In this document: piece after piece, positions 34,452 through 43,635 of the stretch | Layout of the letters: every line of letters begins with the position of its first letter | How positions within the stretch are numbered: the stretch's first letter is position 1 | Source of the DNA: CBDCNH01 sp965219015 | GTDB lineage: Bacteria; Pseudomonadota; Alphaproteobacteria; Rhodobacterales; Rhodobacteraceae | Length of the DNA stretch: 64,000 bases | NCBI GenBank assembly: GCA_965219015.1 | Contig: CBDCNH010000017.1 | Span: forward strand, 95,551 to 159,550 | Reading direction: 5' to 3' | The notes under the pieces: generated by a model | Databases searched by the model: none | Told to the model about the DNA's origin: nothing | Seen by the model: only the letters and a program-made list of their open reading frames with translations | Program-made: the position numbers and the translations under genes

Positions 34452-35291
34452 TCAGCCCGTAAAATGCCCTTGCATCGATCCGATCACCACGCGCTGGCGC
34501 CCGTCGAGGTCGGCGCGCGTGACGACCCCGGCGAACCCCGCCCCGGCGAGAAGCGCCGCGACCGCCGCCGCCTGCCCCGCGCCGGCCTCGAGCACGAGCC
34601 GCCCCTCCGGCGCCAGCAGCGCGCCCGCGTCCCGCGCGATGGTCCGGTACGCGGCGAGCCCGTCGGGGCCCGGCGTGAGCGCGCCGCGCGGCTCCCAGTC
34701 GCGCACCTCCGGGGCGAGGCCCGCCAGCTCCGCCTCCGCGATGTAGGGCGGGTTCGCGACCACGAGGTCGAAGCGCCCGTCGAGCCCCGCGCACCAGTCC
34801 GCCTGCCGGAACGCCGCGCGCCCGGCCACGCCATGCGCCGCCGCGTTGGCCCGCACGACCGCCAGCGCCGCCGCGGAGATGTCGGTGCCCATGCCCGTGG
34901 CGCCGGGCCGCTCGGCCAGCAGCGTCACGAGGAGCGCGCCCGAGCCGGTGCCGAGGTCGAGCACGCGGGCGAACGGCGCTTCCAGCGCCGCGGCCACCAG
35001 CGTCTCGGTCTCGGGCCGCGGGTCGAGCACGTCGGGCGTCACGGCGAAGTCGCGGCCCCAGAACGCGCGCACGCCTAGGATCTGCGCCACCGGCTGCCGC
35101 CGCGCGCGCGCCGCGACGAAGCCCTCGAACCGCGTCGCCGCCGCCGCCCCGAGCACAGCGCCCGCGTCGAGCCGCCCCGGCGCGAGCCCCGCCGCCGCCG
35201 CGAGGAGCCGCCGCGCGTCGCCCGTGGCCTCCGGCACCCCCGCCGCGCCGAGCCGGGCCGCGGCCGCGCGGAGCGCCTCGCCCTGCGTCAC
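34452..35291 (-). CDS. prmC: Release factor glutamine N5-methyltransferase
   Basis: PrmC methylates the Gln of the GGQ motif in release factors 1 and 2. The 279-residue protein has an N-terminal helical domain and a Rossmann domain with RVLDLGTGSGALLVTLL (motif I) and the substrate-binding VVANPPYIAEAEL (NPPY). GRDFAVTPDVLDPRPETETL precedes motif I as in characterised PrmC. The start overlaps the prfA stop by ATGA, coupling the enzyme to its substrate's gene. Confidence 0.92.
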   Translation of the reverse strand: MTQGEALRAAAARLGAAGVPEATGDARRLLAAAAGLAPGRLDAGAVLGAAAATRFEGFVAARARRQPVAQILGVRAFWGRDFAVTPDVLDPRPETETLVAAALEAPFARVLDLGTGSGALLVTLLAERPGATGMGTDISAAALAVVRANAAAHGVAGRAAFRQADWCAGLDGRFDLVVANPPYIAEAELAGLAPEVRDWEPRGALTPGPDGLAAYRTIARDAGALLAPEGRLVLEAGAGQAAAVAALLAGAGFAGVVTRADLDGRQRVVIGSMQGHFTG

Positions 35292-36343
35292 GCCTCCATC
35301 TCGGCGAGCCGGCGCGCCGCGTCGTCGGCGGCGAGCGCGTCGATCACCTCGCCGAGGTCTCCGCCCATGATCGCGTCGAGCCGGTAGAGCGTGAGGCCGA
35401 TGCGGTGGTCGGTCATGCGGCCTTGCGGGAAGTTGTAGGTGCGGATGCGCTCCGAGCGGTCGCCCGAGCCCACCTGCGCGCGCCGGTCGGCGGAACGCGC
35501 GGCGTCGGCGCGGCCGCGTTCCATGTCGTAGAGCCGCGCGCGCAGGACCTGCATCGCGATGTCGCGGTTGCGGTGCTGCGATTTCTGCGCGCTCGTCACC
35601 ACGATGCCGGTCGGGAGATGCGTGATGCGGACCGCGCTGTCGGTGGTGTTGACGTGCTGCCCGCCCGCCCCCGAGGCGCGCATGGTGTCGATGCGGATGT
35701 CGCCCGGCGGGATCTCGATGTCCACGGCCTCCGCCTCGGGGAGCACGGCCACCGTCGCCGCCGAGGTGTGGATGCGCCCCGAGGCTTCGGTCGCAGGCAC
35801 GCGCTGCACGCGGTGGACGCCCGATTCGTACTTCAGCCGCGCGAACACGCCCTCGCCCTGCACCGAGGCCACGAGCTCGCGCAGCCCGCCGAGCTCGGTC
35901 GCCTGCTCCTCGATCACCTCGAAGCGCCAGCCCATCGCCTCGGCGTGGCGCGCGTACATCCGCGCGAGGTCGCCCGCGAAGAGCGCGGCTTCCTCGCCCC
36001 CGGTGCCGGGCCGGATCTCGAGGATCGCCGGGCGCGCGTCGGCGGCGTCGCGCGGCAGGAGCGCGCGGCGGAGCGCGTCCTCGAGTGCCGGGAGCCGCGC
36101 CTCGAGGACCGGCAACTCGGCCTCCGCGAGCGCGCGCAGCTCGGGGTCGCCGCGCATCGCCTCCGCGCCCGCGATCTCGTCGAGCGTCGCGCGGTAGGCG
36201 TCGATCTCCGCCACCACGGGCCGGAGCTCGGCGTACTCGCGCCCGAGGCTCGCGATGTCCTCGCCCGCCGCGCCCTCGGAGAGCCGCGCCTCGACGAAGC
36301 GGAAGCGGCGGTCGATCTGGTCGAGCTTCTCGAGCGGGACCAT
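35288..36343 (-). CDS. prfA: Peptide chain release factor 1
   Basis: RF1 ends translation at UAA and UAG. The 351-residue protein shows the codon-reading tripeptide PAT in RVQRVPATEASGRIHTS, which marks RF1 rather than RF2, and the catalytic GGQ in RASGAGGQHVNTTDSAV. The start MVPLEKLDQIDRRF was chosen because it overlaps the upstream DUF1499 stop by one base and gives the normal N terminus; longer open frames only read through upstream genes. Confidence 0.94.
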   Translation of the reverse strand: MVPLEKLDQIDRRFRFVEARLSEGAAGEDIASLGREYAELRPVVAEIDAYRATLDEIAGAEAMRGDPELRALAEAELPVLEARLPALEDALRRALLPRDAADARPAILEIRPGTGGEEAALFAGDLARMYARHAEAMGWRFEVIEEQATELGGLRELVASVQGEGVFARLKYESGVHRVQRVPATEASGRIHTSAATVAVLPEAEAVDIEIPPGDIRIDTMRASGAGGQHVNTTDSAVRITHLPTGIVVTSAQKSQHRNRDIAMQVLRARLYDMERGRADAARSADRRAQVGSGDRSERIRTYNFPQGRMTDHRIGLTLYRLDAIMGGDLGEVIDALAADDAARRLAEMEA

Positions 36344-36804
36344 CAGGGCCGCGTGAGCGCCGCCAGCCAGCGGTCGATGCGGGCGCGGTTGACGCCGAAG
36401 TCGCCCTGCCCGAAGCGCGAGCGCGCGAAGGCGGCGAACGTGCTGCCGTCGCCCGCGGGCAGCACCTTGACGGAGGTGAAGTCCGGGAAGCCCATGACCG
36501 CGCTTCGCGTGAGGTAGGTCATGCGGCCCTCGGCGACCGAGCCCGCGAGGAGCGTCGTGCGCGGCTCGGCGCGCGCCACGGCGTCGATGCGCGCCGCGAG
36601 CGCGCCGGGCGGCTCGGCGTAGACCGGCGCCGCGAGGTCGCCGCCCTCGGGGCGCACGAGCACGTAGTTCGGCGACGCGGGCCGCGCCACCGCCATCGGG
36701 TCCACCGCCCAGGTCTCGGCCGGGTTCGGCGCGAGCCGGACATAGGCCGCGAGCGCCACGGCGACGACCGCCAGCAGCACCAGGATCACCAGCACCGTCC
36801 TCAT
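36343..36804 (-). CDS. DUF1499-like membrane-anchored protein
   Basis: This is a 153-residue protein with one N-terminal helix (RTVLVILVLLAVVAVALAAY) and a soluble C-terminal domain. The pattern PNYVLVRP, ARIDAVARAEPRTTLLAGS and AEGRMTYLTRSAVMGFPD followed by FAAFARSRFGQGDFGVNRAR matches DUF1499, of unknown role. The start was placed at the ATG preceded by GGGAG, eight codons inside the longest frame. It overlaps speB (ATGA) upstream and prfA (TGATG) downstream. Confidence 0.7.
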   Translation of the reverse strand: MRTVLVILVLLAVVAVALAAYVRLAPNPAETWAVDPMAVARPASPNYVLVRPEGGDLAAPVYAEPPGALAARIDAVARAEPRTTLLAGSVAEGRMTYLTRSAVMGFPDFTSVKVLPAGDGSTFAAFARSRFGQGDFGVNRARIDRWLAALTRP

Positions 36805-37772
36805 CGCGTCTCCCTCGCGTTCCAGCACCAGAGCGCCATGATCTCGGCCGCGACATGCGCGCCCGCGATCGCGGTCGCCCCGGTGGCATCATAGGCGGGC
36901 GCCACCTCCACGACATCGCCGCCGACGACGCGGAGCCCCGCGAGGTCGCGCAGGATCGCCGCCGCCTGCCAGCTCGCGAGCCCGCCCCAGACCGGCGTGC
37001 CGGTGCCGGGCGCGTAGCCGGGATCGAGCGCGTCGATGTCGAACGACAGGTACACCGGCCGGTCGCCCGCGGTCTCGCGGATGGCCGCGACGGCGGCGGC
37101 GACGCCCGCCTCGTGGACCGCGCGCGCGGAAATGGTGCGGACGCCCATCGGGTCGGCGTTGTGGGTGCGGATGCCGACCTGCACCGAGGCGCTCGCATCG
37201 ACCGTGCCCTCGCGGATCGCCTTGTAGAACATCGTGCCGTGGTCGGTGCGGCCCGCGTCGTCGTCGGGCCAGGTGTCGGAATGGGCGTCGAACTGCACGA
37301 GCGCGAGCGGCCCGTGGACCGCGCGGTGCGCGCGGAGCGACGGCAGGCTCACCGAATGGTCGCCGCCGAGGAGGAGCGCGCCCGCGCCCGCGGCGAGGAT
37401 GCCCGCGACATGCGCCTCGATGCGGGCCGGCACCTCGGCGGGGCGCGCGTAGTCGAACGCCATGTCGCCGTGGTCGGCGATGGCGAAGTCCTCGAGGGGG
37501 CTCAGGCCGTCCCAGCCGAAGGGCGGGTCGAACGCCTGCAGGGTCGAGGCCTCGCGGATCGCGCGCGGCCCGAAGCGCGCGCCGGGGCGGTGGGTGACGG
37601 CCTGGTCGAAGGGGATGCCGGTGACGGCGAGGTCGACGCCGGCGAGGTCCTTGGTCCAGCGGCGGCGCAGGAAGCTCGGCGCGCCGGCGAAGGCGTTCTC
37701 GAACGCGAGCCCGCGGAAGCCGCGCCGCGTGAGCGCGCCGTCGATCTCGCGCCCTGCGTCCTCGAGCCCCAT
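36801..37772 (-). CDS. speB: Agmatinase / ureohydrolase family protein
   Basis: This is a 323-residue arginase-superfamily enzyme, most likely agmatinase, which releases urea from agmatine to give putrescine. The binuclear manganese ligands are visible in LLLGGDHSVS, VQFDAHSDTW and YLSFDIDALDPGYAPGTGTP. GIPFDQAVTHRPGARFGPRA near the N terminus is typical of agmatinases, although guanidinobutyrase or related enzymes share it. It is first in an overlapping leftward chain with DUF1499, prfA and prmC, and divergent from a PuuB-like oxidase, which supports a polyamine theme. Confidence 0.87.
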   Translation of the reverse strand: MGLEDAGREIDGALTRRGFRGLAFENAFAGAPSFLRRRWTKDLAGVDLAVTGIPFDQAVTHRPGARFGPRAIREASTLQAFDPPFGWDGLSPLEDFAIADHGDMAFDYARPAEVPARIEAHVAGILAAGAGALLLGGDHSVSLPSLRAHRAVHGPLALVQFDAHSDTWPDDDAGRTDHGTMFYKAIREGTVDASASVQVGIRTHNADPMGVRTISARAVHEAGVAAAVAAIRETAGDRPVYLSFDIDALDPGYAPGTGTPVWGGLASWQAAAILRDLAGLRVVGGDVVEVAPAYDATGATAIAGAHVAAEIMALWCWNARETR

Positions 37773-37839
37773 GCGTCCTCCGGTTGACTTGCCCGCCGCG
37801 CGCGACCTTAGCTGATCGCGCCAGCCCCTGCGAGGCCCC

Positions 37840-39153
37840 TTGCCGAGACCGCGCCGCCTCTACGAGCCCGAAGCCTACGCCGCGGCCCCCGCGTCGTACT
37901 GGCGCGCGACCGCCGTGCCCGCGCCCGTGCACGCGCCGCTCGCGGGCAGCGTCACCGCCGATGCCTGCGTGATCGGCGCGGGCGTGACCGGGCTCAACGC
38001 GGCGCTGGCGCTGGCGGAAGCCGGCCGGTCGGTCGTGGTGCTCGATGCCGAGGGCCCCGGCTGGGGCGCGTCGGGCCGCTCGGGCGGCTTCGTCTGCCGC
38101 GGCGGCGCGAAGCTCTCGGATGGAAGCCTCGCGCGGGCCGTGGGCGCCGAGGGCGCGGCGGAATGGCGCGCGTTCGAGGCCCGCGCGGTGGCGCATGTGG
38201 GCGACGTGCTCGCGCGCCACGGCATCGACGCGGACCGCGGCCCCGACGGCGAGGTGCGGCTCGCGCACAGCCCCGCCGCCTGGGCCGCGCTCAGCCGCGA
38301 CACGCCCGCGGAGCGGCTGATCCCGCCCGAGGGGCTCGCCGCGGCGGGCCTCGGCGGGCGCTTCTTCGGCGCCGCGGTGGAGCCCGTGGGCTTCCCGGTG
38401 CATCCGCTGAACTACACGCTCGGCCTCGCCCGCGCGGCCCGAAGCGTCGGCGTGCGGTTCTGCGGCGCGAGCCCCGTCACCCGGCTCCGGCGCAAGGGGC
38501 CGTGGGTCGCGACGACGGCGGGCGGCGAGGTCCGTGCGGCGACGGTGCTCGTCGCGACCAACGGCTACGGGTCGGAGACGCTGCCGCCGTGGATCGCCGG
38601 GCGCACGCTGCCGGCGCTCTCGTCGATCCTCGTCACGCGACCGCTCACGGGGCCCGAGCGCGCGGCGCAGGGCTGGACGACCCTCCGCATGGCCTACGAC
38701 ACGCGGCGGCTCCTGCACTACGTCCGTCTGCTCCCCGACGGCCGCTTCCTCTTCGGAATGCGCGGCGGCGTCTCGGCGGAGCCCGCGGCGGAGGCGCGCG
38801 TCGCCCGCCTCGCCGAGCGCCACTTCCGTGCGCTCTTCCCCGAATGGCAGGGCGTCGGCATCGACTACCGCTGGTCGGGCCTCGTCTGCCTCACCGGGAG
38901 CCTCGCGCCCTTCACGGCCGCCGTCCCGGGCCAGCCCGGCCTCTTCGCCGCGTTCGGCTGGCACGGCAACGGCATGGCGATGGGCTCGCTCGCGGGGCAC
39001 GCCGTGGGCCGCGCGATGGCGGGCGCGCCCCTCGACGTGCCGCGCCTCGTGCAGGTGCCGCCGCGCCGGTTCCCGCTGCCGGGGCTGCGCCGCCCGCTCC
39101 TCGGGCTCGTGCAGGCGGGCCTCGGGCTCGCCGACGGCCGGGTGCCCGCGTGA
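37840..39153 (+). CDS. FAD-dependent oxidoreductase (gamma-glutamylputrescine oxidase-like)
   Basis: This is a 437-residue DAO-type flavoprotein. The FAD-binding loop is ADACVIGAGVTGLNAALALA (about 41-60), followed by WGASGRSGGFV; the C-terminal FAD contact is in GLFAAFGWHGNGMAMGS. The closest recognisable group is PuuB/OrdL, which oxidises gamma-glutamylputrescine or related amines. A TTG start (37840) is required because no ATG or GTG lies at a suitable place. It diverges from agmatinase across 67 bases, and its stop overlaps mazG by GTGA. Confidence 0.82.
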   Translation: MPRPRRLYEPEAYAAAPASYWRATAVPAPVHAPLAGSVTADACVIGAGVTGLNAALALAEAGRSVVVLDAEGPGWGASGRSGGFVCRGGAKLSDGSLARAVGAEGAAEWRAFEARAVAHVGDVLARHGIDADRGPDGEVRLAHSPAAWAALSRDTPAERLIPPEGLAAAGLGGRFFGAAVEPVGFPVHPLNYTLGLARAARSVGVRFCGASPVTRLRRKGPWVATTAGGEVRAATVLVATNGYGSETLPPWIAGRTLPALSSILVTRPLTGPERAAQGWTTLRMAYDTRRLLHYVRLLPDGRFLFGMRGGVSAEPAAEARVARLAERHFRALFPEWQGVGIDYRWSGLVCLTGSLAPFTAAVPGQPGLFAAFGWHGNGMAMGSLAGHAVGRAMAGAPLDVPRLVQVPPRRFPLPGLRRPLLGLVQAGLGLADGRVPA

Positions 39154-39938
39154 CGCTCCCCGAGAGCGGCCTGCCGCGGCTCGCGGCCATCCTGCGCCGC
39201 CTCCGCGATCCGGTCGCGGGCTGCCCCTGGGACATCGCGCAGACGCATGCGTCGCTGGCGCCCTACGCCATCGAGGAGGCGCACGAGGTCGCCGACGCGA
39301 TCGCCCGCGAGGCCTGGGACGAGCTGCCGGGCGAGCTCGGCGACCTGCTGCTGCAGCCCGTGTTTCAGGCGCAGGTCGCCGCCGAGGCCGGGCGCTTCGA
39401 CATCGACGACGTGCTCGCCGCCATCTGCGACAAGCTCGTCGCGCGGCATCCGCACATCTTCGGCGACGCGCCGGGCGCGAAGCCCGCGACCGCCGCCGAC
39501 CAGACCGCCGCCTGGGAGGCGACGAAGGCCGCCGAGCGCGGGCCCGCGGGCGCGCTCGACGGCGTGGCGCAGGGCCTGCCGGCGCTGATGCGGGCCGCGA
39601 AGCTGCAGGCGCGGGCGGCGCGGGTGGGCTTCGACTGGCCCTCCATCGACCCGGTGGTCGCCAAGGTCGCCGAGGAGGCGGCCGAGCTCGCGGCGGCGAA
39701 GGGCGCCGCCGACACCGCCGAGGAATACGGCGATCTCCTCTTCGTGATGGCGAACCTCGGCCGCCACCTCGGGCTCGACCCCGAGGCCGCGCTGCAGGCC
39801 GCCAACGCCAAGTTCGCCCGCCGCTTCAAGGCCGTGGAGGCCGCGCTCGCCGCACGCGGCCGCACCCCCGCGCAGTCCGACCTCGCCGAGATGGACGCGC
39901 TCTGGGACGACGCCAAGGCAGCCGAGCGCTTGACCTGA
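39150..39938 (+). CDS. mazG: Nucleoside triphosphate pyrophosphohydrolase MazG
   Basis: MazG hydrolyses (deoxy)nucleoside triphosphates to monophosphates and pyrophosphate and can lower (p)ppGpp-related stress. The 262-residue protein has two MazG repeats: an N-terminal one with CPWDIAQTHASLAPYAIEEA and the metal-binding ELGDLLLQPVFQAQ, and a C-terminal one with AKVAEEAAELAAAKG and EEYGDLLFVMANLGRHLG. The GTG start lies within the end of the upstream oxidoreductase gene. Confidence 0.92.
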   Translation: MTLPESGLPRLAAILRRLRDPVAGCPWDIAQTHASLAPYAIEEAHEVADAIAREAWDELPGELGDLLLQPVFQAQVAAEAGRFDIDDVLAAICDKLVARHPHIFGDAPGAKPATAADQTAAWEATKAAERGPAGALDGVAQGLPALMRAAKLQARAARVGFDWPSIDPVVAKVAEEAAELAAAKGAADTAEEYGDLLFVMANLGRHLGLDPEAALQAANAKFARRFKAVEAALAARGRTPAQSDLAEMDALWDDAKAAERLT

Positions 39939-39979
39939 CTAAAACGCTCGGATTAAACGGGCGCCAAAGGAGACCCGTC

Positions 39980-40975
39980 ATGCGCGCCCTCGCCCTCGCC
40001 CTTCTCGTCGCCGCCACCCCTGCCCTCGCCGACGAGGTCAACATCTATTCGCTGCGCCAGCCGGAGCTCCTGAAGCCGCTGACCGACGCCTTCACCCGCG
40101 ACACCGGCATCCGCGTCAACGCGGCCTTCGTCGACCGCGGCATGAAGGAGCGGCTCGTGGCCGAGGGCGACCGCTCGCCCGCCGACCTCGTGATGACCGT
40201 CGACATCGCGCGGCTCACCGAGGTGGTGGACGCAGGCGTCACGCAGCCCGTGGACAGCGCGGTGCTGCGCGACGCGATCCCGCCCGCGTTCCGCGACCCC
40301 GGCGACGCGTGGTTCGCGCTCTCGGCCCGCTCGCGCGTGGTCTACGCCAGCATCGACCGCGTGCCGGACGGCGCCGTGACCACCTACGAGGATCTTGCGG
40401 ACCCGAAGTGGCAGGGCCGGCTCTGCACCCGCCCCGGCATCTCGGACTACAACCTCGCGCTCACCGCGGCCTACATCGCGCACCACGGCGAGGCGGCGGC
40501 GAAGGACTGGCTCACCGGCCTTCACGCCAACCTCGCGCAGCGCCCGCAGGGCAACGACCGCGACCAGGCCAAGGCCATCGCGGCGGGGCGCTGCGACGTG
40601 GCACTCGGCAACACCTACTACATCGGCCAGATGCTCGCCGACCCCCGCCAGGCCGACGCCGCGCGCCAGGTCCGCATCGTGTTCCCGCGCTTCGAGGACG
40701 GCGGCAGCCACATGAACGTCTCCGGCATCGCGATGACGAAGGCGGCGCCCAACCGCGCCGCTGCGCTCAAGTTCATGGAGTTCCTCGTCTCCGACGAGGC
40801 GCAGGCGATCTACGCCGAGACGAACTACGAGTTCCCGATCAAGCCCGGCGTCCCCTCCTCCGAGCTCGTGCAAAGCTGGGGCGGCTTCACCCCCGACACG
40901 CTGACGCTGACCGAGATCGCCAAGAACCGCCCCACGGCGCTCAGGCTGATGGAGGAGGTGAACTTCGACGGGTGA
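39980..40975 (+). CDS. Ferric iron ABC transporter substrate-binding protein
   Basis: This is a 331-residue periplasmic binding protein of the FbpA/AfuA class. A signal peptide (MRALALALLVAATPALA) precedes EVNIYSLRQPELLKPLTDAF. The paired tyrosines in ALGNTYYIGQML are at the place of the iron ligands of FbpA, and GGSHMNVSGIAMTKAAPNR is a family segment. AAAGGAGA precedes the ATG. No permease or ATPase gene is adjacent, so its transporter must be coded elsewhere. Confidence 0.87.
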   Translation: MRALALALLVAATPALADEVNIYSLRQPELLKPLTDAFTRDTGIRVNAAFVDRGMKERLVAEGDRSPADLVMTVDIARLTEVVDAGVTQPVDSAVLRDAIPPAFRDPGDAWFALSARSRVVYASIDRVPDGAVTTYEDLADPKWQGRLCTRPGISDYNLALTAAYIAHHGEAAAKDWLTGLHANLAQRPQGNDRDQAKAIAAGRCDVALGNTYYIGQMLADPRQADAARQVRIVFPRFEDGGSHMNVSGIAMTKAAPNRAAALKFMEFLVSDEAQAIYAETNYEFPIKPGVPSSELVQSWGGFTPDTLTLTEIAKNRPTALRLMEEVNFDG

Positions 40976-41287
40976 GGGGACGTCGCTTCATCCTTCCTTG
41001 ACGTCAGGCTCCCTAATCGGGGGACTACGGCATTGAAGGATCAAAGACGCCCTGGCTTTCTACGATTGCTTTCCCGGCTACCCTGGCCTCGTGCGATACA
41101 CCGAAGGTGCTCCCTCCGTCTTGCGGCGGCCGGGCGGACGGAACCGTCGTGCTTTCCTACTCGATATCATCGCTTGCGAAACCCGTCGTCGATCTGGCGA
41201 GCACGCGACCGTGACGAAGGTCTATCCATGCACCGGCTGACCTGACGCCCCCTTTCCCCCGTCCGCCATCCCTGCCAGAACGCTGGC
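40976..41287. other. 312-bp gap with no recognised gene
   Basis: The interval between the iron-binding protein and nucleoside hydrolase genes is less GC-biased than the flanks. It contains TTGACG at 40998-41003, whose end is part of the perfect palindrome TGACGTCA, and several short open frames without a ribosome site or recognisable family. It probably holds the nucleoside hydrolase promoter. I see no RNA gene or clear terminator. Confidence 0.4.
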
Positions 41288-42223
41288 ATGGCCCGCCGCA
41301 TCATCATCGACACCGACCCGGGGCAGGACGACGCGGTGGCGATCCTCCTGGCGCTGGCGTCGCCCGAGCTTGAGGTGATGGGGATCACGGCGGTGGCGGG
41401 GAACGTGCCGTTGGCGCTCACGGCGCGCAATGCCCGCGTCGTGTGCGAGCTGGCCGGGCGCGGCGAGGTGCCGGTGTTCGCGGGCTGCGACGCGCCGCTC
41501 GCGCGCCCGCTCGTCACCGCCGAGCACGTGCACGGCAAGACCGGGCTCGACGGCGCGGACCTGCCCGAGCCGCAGGCGGCGCTGCAGGGCCGGCACGGCG
41601 TCGACTACCTCATCGACACGCTGCGCGCGGAGCCCGCGGGCACGGTCACGCTCTGCGCGCTCGGGCCGCTCACCAACCTCGCGACCGCCTTCGCGCGCGC
41701 GCCCGACATCGTGGCGCGGGTAGAGGAGATCGTGCTGATGGGCGGCGCCTACTTCGAGGTCGGCAACATCACGCCGGCCGCGGAGTTCAACATCTACGTC
41801 GACCCCGAGGCGGCGGCGACGGTGTTCGCGGCGGGCGCGCCGCTGGTGGTGATGCCGCTCGACGTGACGCACCGCGCGCTGACCTCCGCCGAGCGGGTGG
41901 AGGCGTTCGCGGCGCTCGGCACGCCCGCGGGCCGCGCGGTCGCGGGCTGGACGAACTTCTTCGAGCGCTTCGACAAGGAGAAGTACGGCGCCGCCGGCGC
42001 GCCGCTGCACGACCCCTGCGTCATCGCCTACCTGCTGGCACCGGAGCTCTTCACCGGGCGCGACATCAACGTCGTCGTGGAGACGGCGGGCACCTACACC
42101 CAAGGCATGACCGTCGCCGACTGGTGGCGCGTCACGGGCCGCGCGCCCAACGCGCGCTTCATGGGCGGGATCGACGCGGCGGGGTTCTTCGCGCTCCTCA
42201 CCGAACGCATCGGCCGGCTCTAG
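41288..42223 (+). CDS. Nucleoside hydrolase (inosine-uridine preferring type)
   Basis: This is a 311-residue enzyme that splits nucleosides to base and ribose. The calcium-binding N terminus IIIDTDPGQDDAVAILLAL (5-23) is diagnostic, together with VHGKTGLDGADLP, CALGPLTNLATAF, EFNIYVDPEAA and HDPCVIAYLL near residue 240. The active-site His lies in this last motif. It is followed 32 bases later by selO. It could supply ribose and bases alongside the adenine deaminase coded about 11 kb away, but the two are not linked. Confidence 0.9.
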   Translation: MARRIIIDTDPGQDDAVAILLALASPELEVMGITAVAGNVPLALTARNARVVCELAGRGEVPVFAGCDAPLARPLVTAEHVHGKTGLDGADLPEPQAALQGRHGVDYLIDTLRAEPAGTVTLCALGPLTNLATAFARAPDIVARVEEIVLMGGAYFEVGNITPAAEFNIYVDPEAAATVFAAGAPLVVMPLDVTHRALTSAERVEAFAALGTPAGRAVAGWTNFFERFDKEKYGAAGAPLHDPCVIAYLLAPELFTGRDINVVVETAGTYTQGMTVADWWRVTGRAPNARFMGGIDAAGFFALLTERIGRL

Positions 42224-42255
42224 CCCCGCCGCGGCGGAGCGCCTATCTCAAGCCG

Positions 42256-43635
42256 ATGATCGCGCTTCGCCATGACTATGCCGGGCTGCCCGAGCGTTTC
42301 TTCGCGCGGCAGGCACCCACGCCGGTGGCGGCGCCGCGGATGCTGGCGCTGAACGCGGGGCTCGCCGCGGACCTCGGGCTCGATGCGTCGTGGCTCGCGG
42401 GGTCCGAGGGCGTGGCGGTGCTCGCGGGCAACGCCGTGCCGGCCGGCGCCCAGCCCATCGCGCAGGCCTATGCCGGGCACCAGTTCGGCGGCTGGTCGCC
42501 GGCGCTCGGGGACGGCCGCGCGATCCTCCTCGGCGAGGTGACGGACCGCCACGGCGCGCGGCAGGACGTCCAGCTCAAGGGCGCGGGGCCCACGCCCTAC
42601 TCCCGGATGGGCGACGGGCGGGCCTGGCTCGGTCCGGTGCTGCGCGAGTTCCTCGTCTCGGAGGCGATGCACGGCATGGGCATCCCGACGACGCGGGCGC
42701 TGGCGGCGGTGGCGACCGGCGAGACCGTGCTGCGCGAGACCGCCCTCCCCGGCGCGGTGCTCACCCGCGTCGCGCCGAGCCACGTCCGCGTCGGCACGTT
42801 CCAGTTCTTCGCGGCGCGGGGCGACGAGGACGCGCTGGCGGCGCTGGCCGCGTTCGTGCGCGCGCGGCACTACCCGGATGCGACGACGCCCCTCAAGCTG
42901 CTCGCCGCCGCCGTTGCGGCGCAGGCGCGGCTCATCGCGGACTGGATGGCCATCGGCTTCATCCACGGTGTGATGAACACCGACAACGCGCACGTGGCGG
43001 GGATCACGCTCGACTACGGCCCCTGCGCCTTCATGGACGCCTATCACCCGGAGACGGTGTTCTCCTCGATCGACGCCTACGGCCGCTACGCCTATGCCGC
43101 GCAGCCGCAGATCGCGGTCTGGAACCTCGCGCAGTTCGCGACGTGCCTCCTGCCGCTGATGGGCCCGCGCGACGCGGCGGTGGAGGACGCGACGGCGGCG
43201 GTGAACGGGTTCGGCGCGCTCTACCAGGACGCTTGGCTCGCGCGGTTCCGCGCGAAGCTGGGCCTCACCGGCGCGGAGGCGGGCGACCTCGCGCTCGCGG
43301 AAGACCTGCTGACGGCGATGGCCGCGACGGGCGCGGACTTCACGGCGACGTTCCGCGGACTTGCGGAAGGGCGCTGCGACGTCCCCGAATGGGCGGCGCG
43401 CTGGCGCGAGCGGGGGCCCGACGCGGGGCTGATGCGCGCCACGAACCCCGCGTTCATCCCGCGCAACCACCGCGTCGAGGCGGCGATCCGGGCGGCCGTG
43501 GCGGGCGACATGGGGCCGTTCGAGCGGCTCCACGCGGTGCTCGCGCGGCCCTTCGACGACCAGCCGGAGGCTGCCGATCTCGCGCGCCCGCCAGCCCCCG
43601 CCGAGCGGGTTCAGCGCACGTTCTGCGGCACCTGA
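42256..43635 (+). CDS. selO: Protein adenylyltransferase SelO (YdiU family)
   Basis: SelO is a pseudokinase-fold enzyme that transfers AMP to Ser, Thr or Tyr of target proteins and is linked to redox stress. At 459 residues it is normal for bacteria. QAYAGHQFGGWSPALGDGRA, VQLKGAGPTPYSRMGDGRAW with the nucleotide-site lysine, GFIHGVMNTDN and LDYGPCAFMDAY with the metal Asp are all present. The C terminus ends FCGT, the Cys standing where animal SelO has selenocysteine. The 3' end overlaps the converging transporter gene by 25 bases. Confidence 0.92.
   Translation: MIALRHDYAGLPERFFARQAPTPVAAPRMLALNAGLAADLGLDASWLAGSEGVAVLAGNAVPAGAQPIAQAYAGHQFGGWSPALGDGRAILLGEVTDRHGARQDVQLKGAGPTPYSRMGDGRAWLGPVLREFLVSEAMHGMGIPTTRALAAVATGETVLRETALPGAVLTRVAPSHVRVGTFQFFAARGDEDALAALAAFVRARHYPDATTPLKLLAAAVAAQARLIADWMAIGFIHGVMNTDNAHVAGITLDYGPCAFMDAYHPETVFSSIDAYGRYAYAAQPQIAVWNLAQFATCLLPLMGPRDAAVEDATAAVNGFGALYQDAWLARFRAKLGLTGAEAGDLALAEDLLTAMAATGADFTATFRGLAEGRCDVPEWAARWRERGPDAGLMRATNPAFIPRNHRVEAAIRAAVAGDMGPFERLHAVLARPFDDQPEAADLARPPAPAERVQRTFCGT

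Noticed and set aside
41033..41245. Small open frame before the nucleoside hydrolase
   Set aside because: The Arg-rich product has no ribosome site, no family likeness and ends without relation to neighbours.
42590..42680. SelO segment GRAWLGPVLREFL differs from the E. coli-type RAVLRSSIREFL
   Set aside because: I recall GPVLRE as common in alphaproteobacterial SelO proteins, and all catalytic motifs are present.
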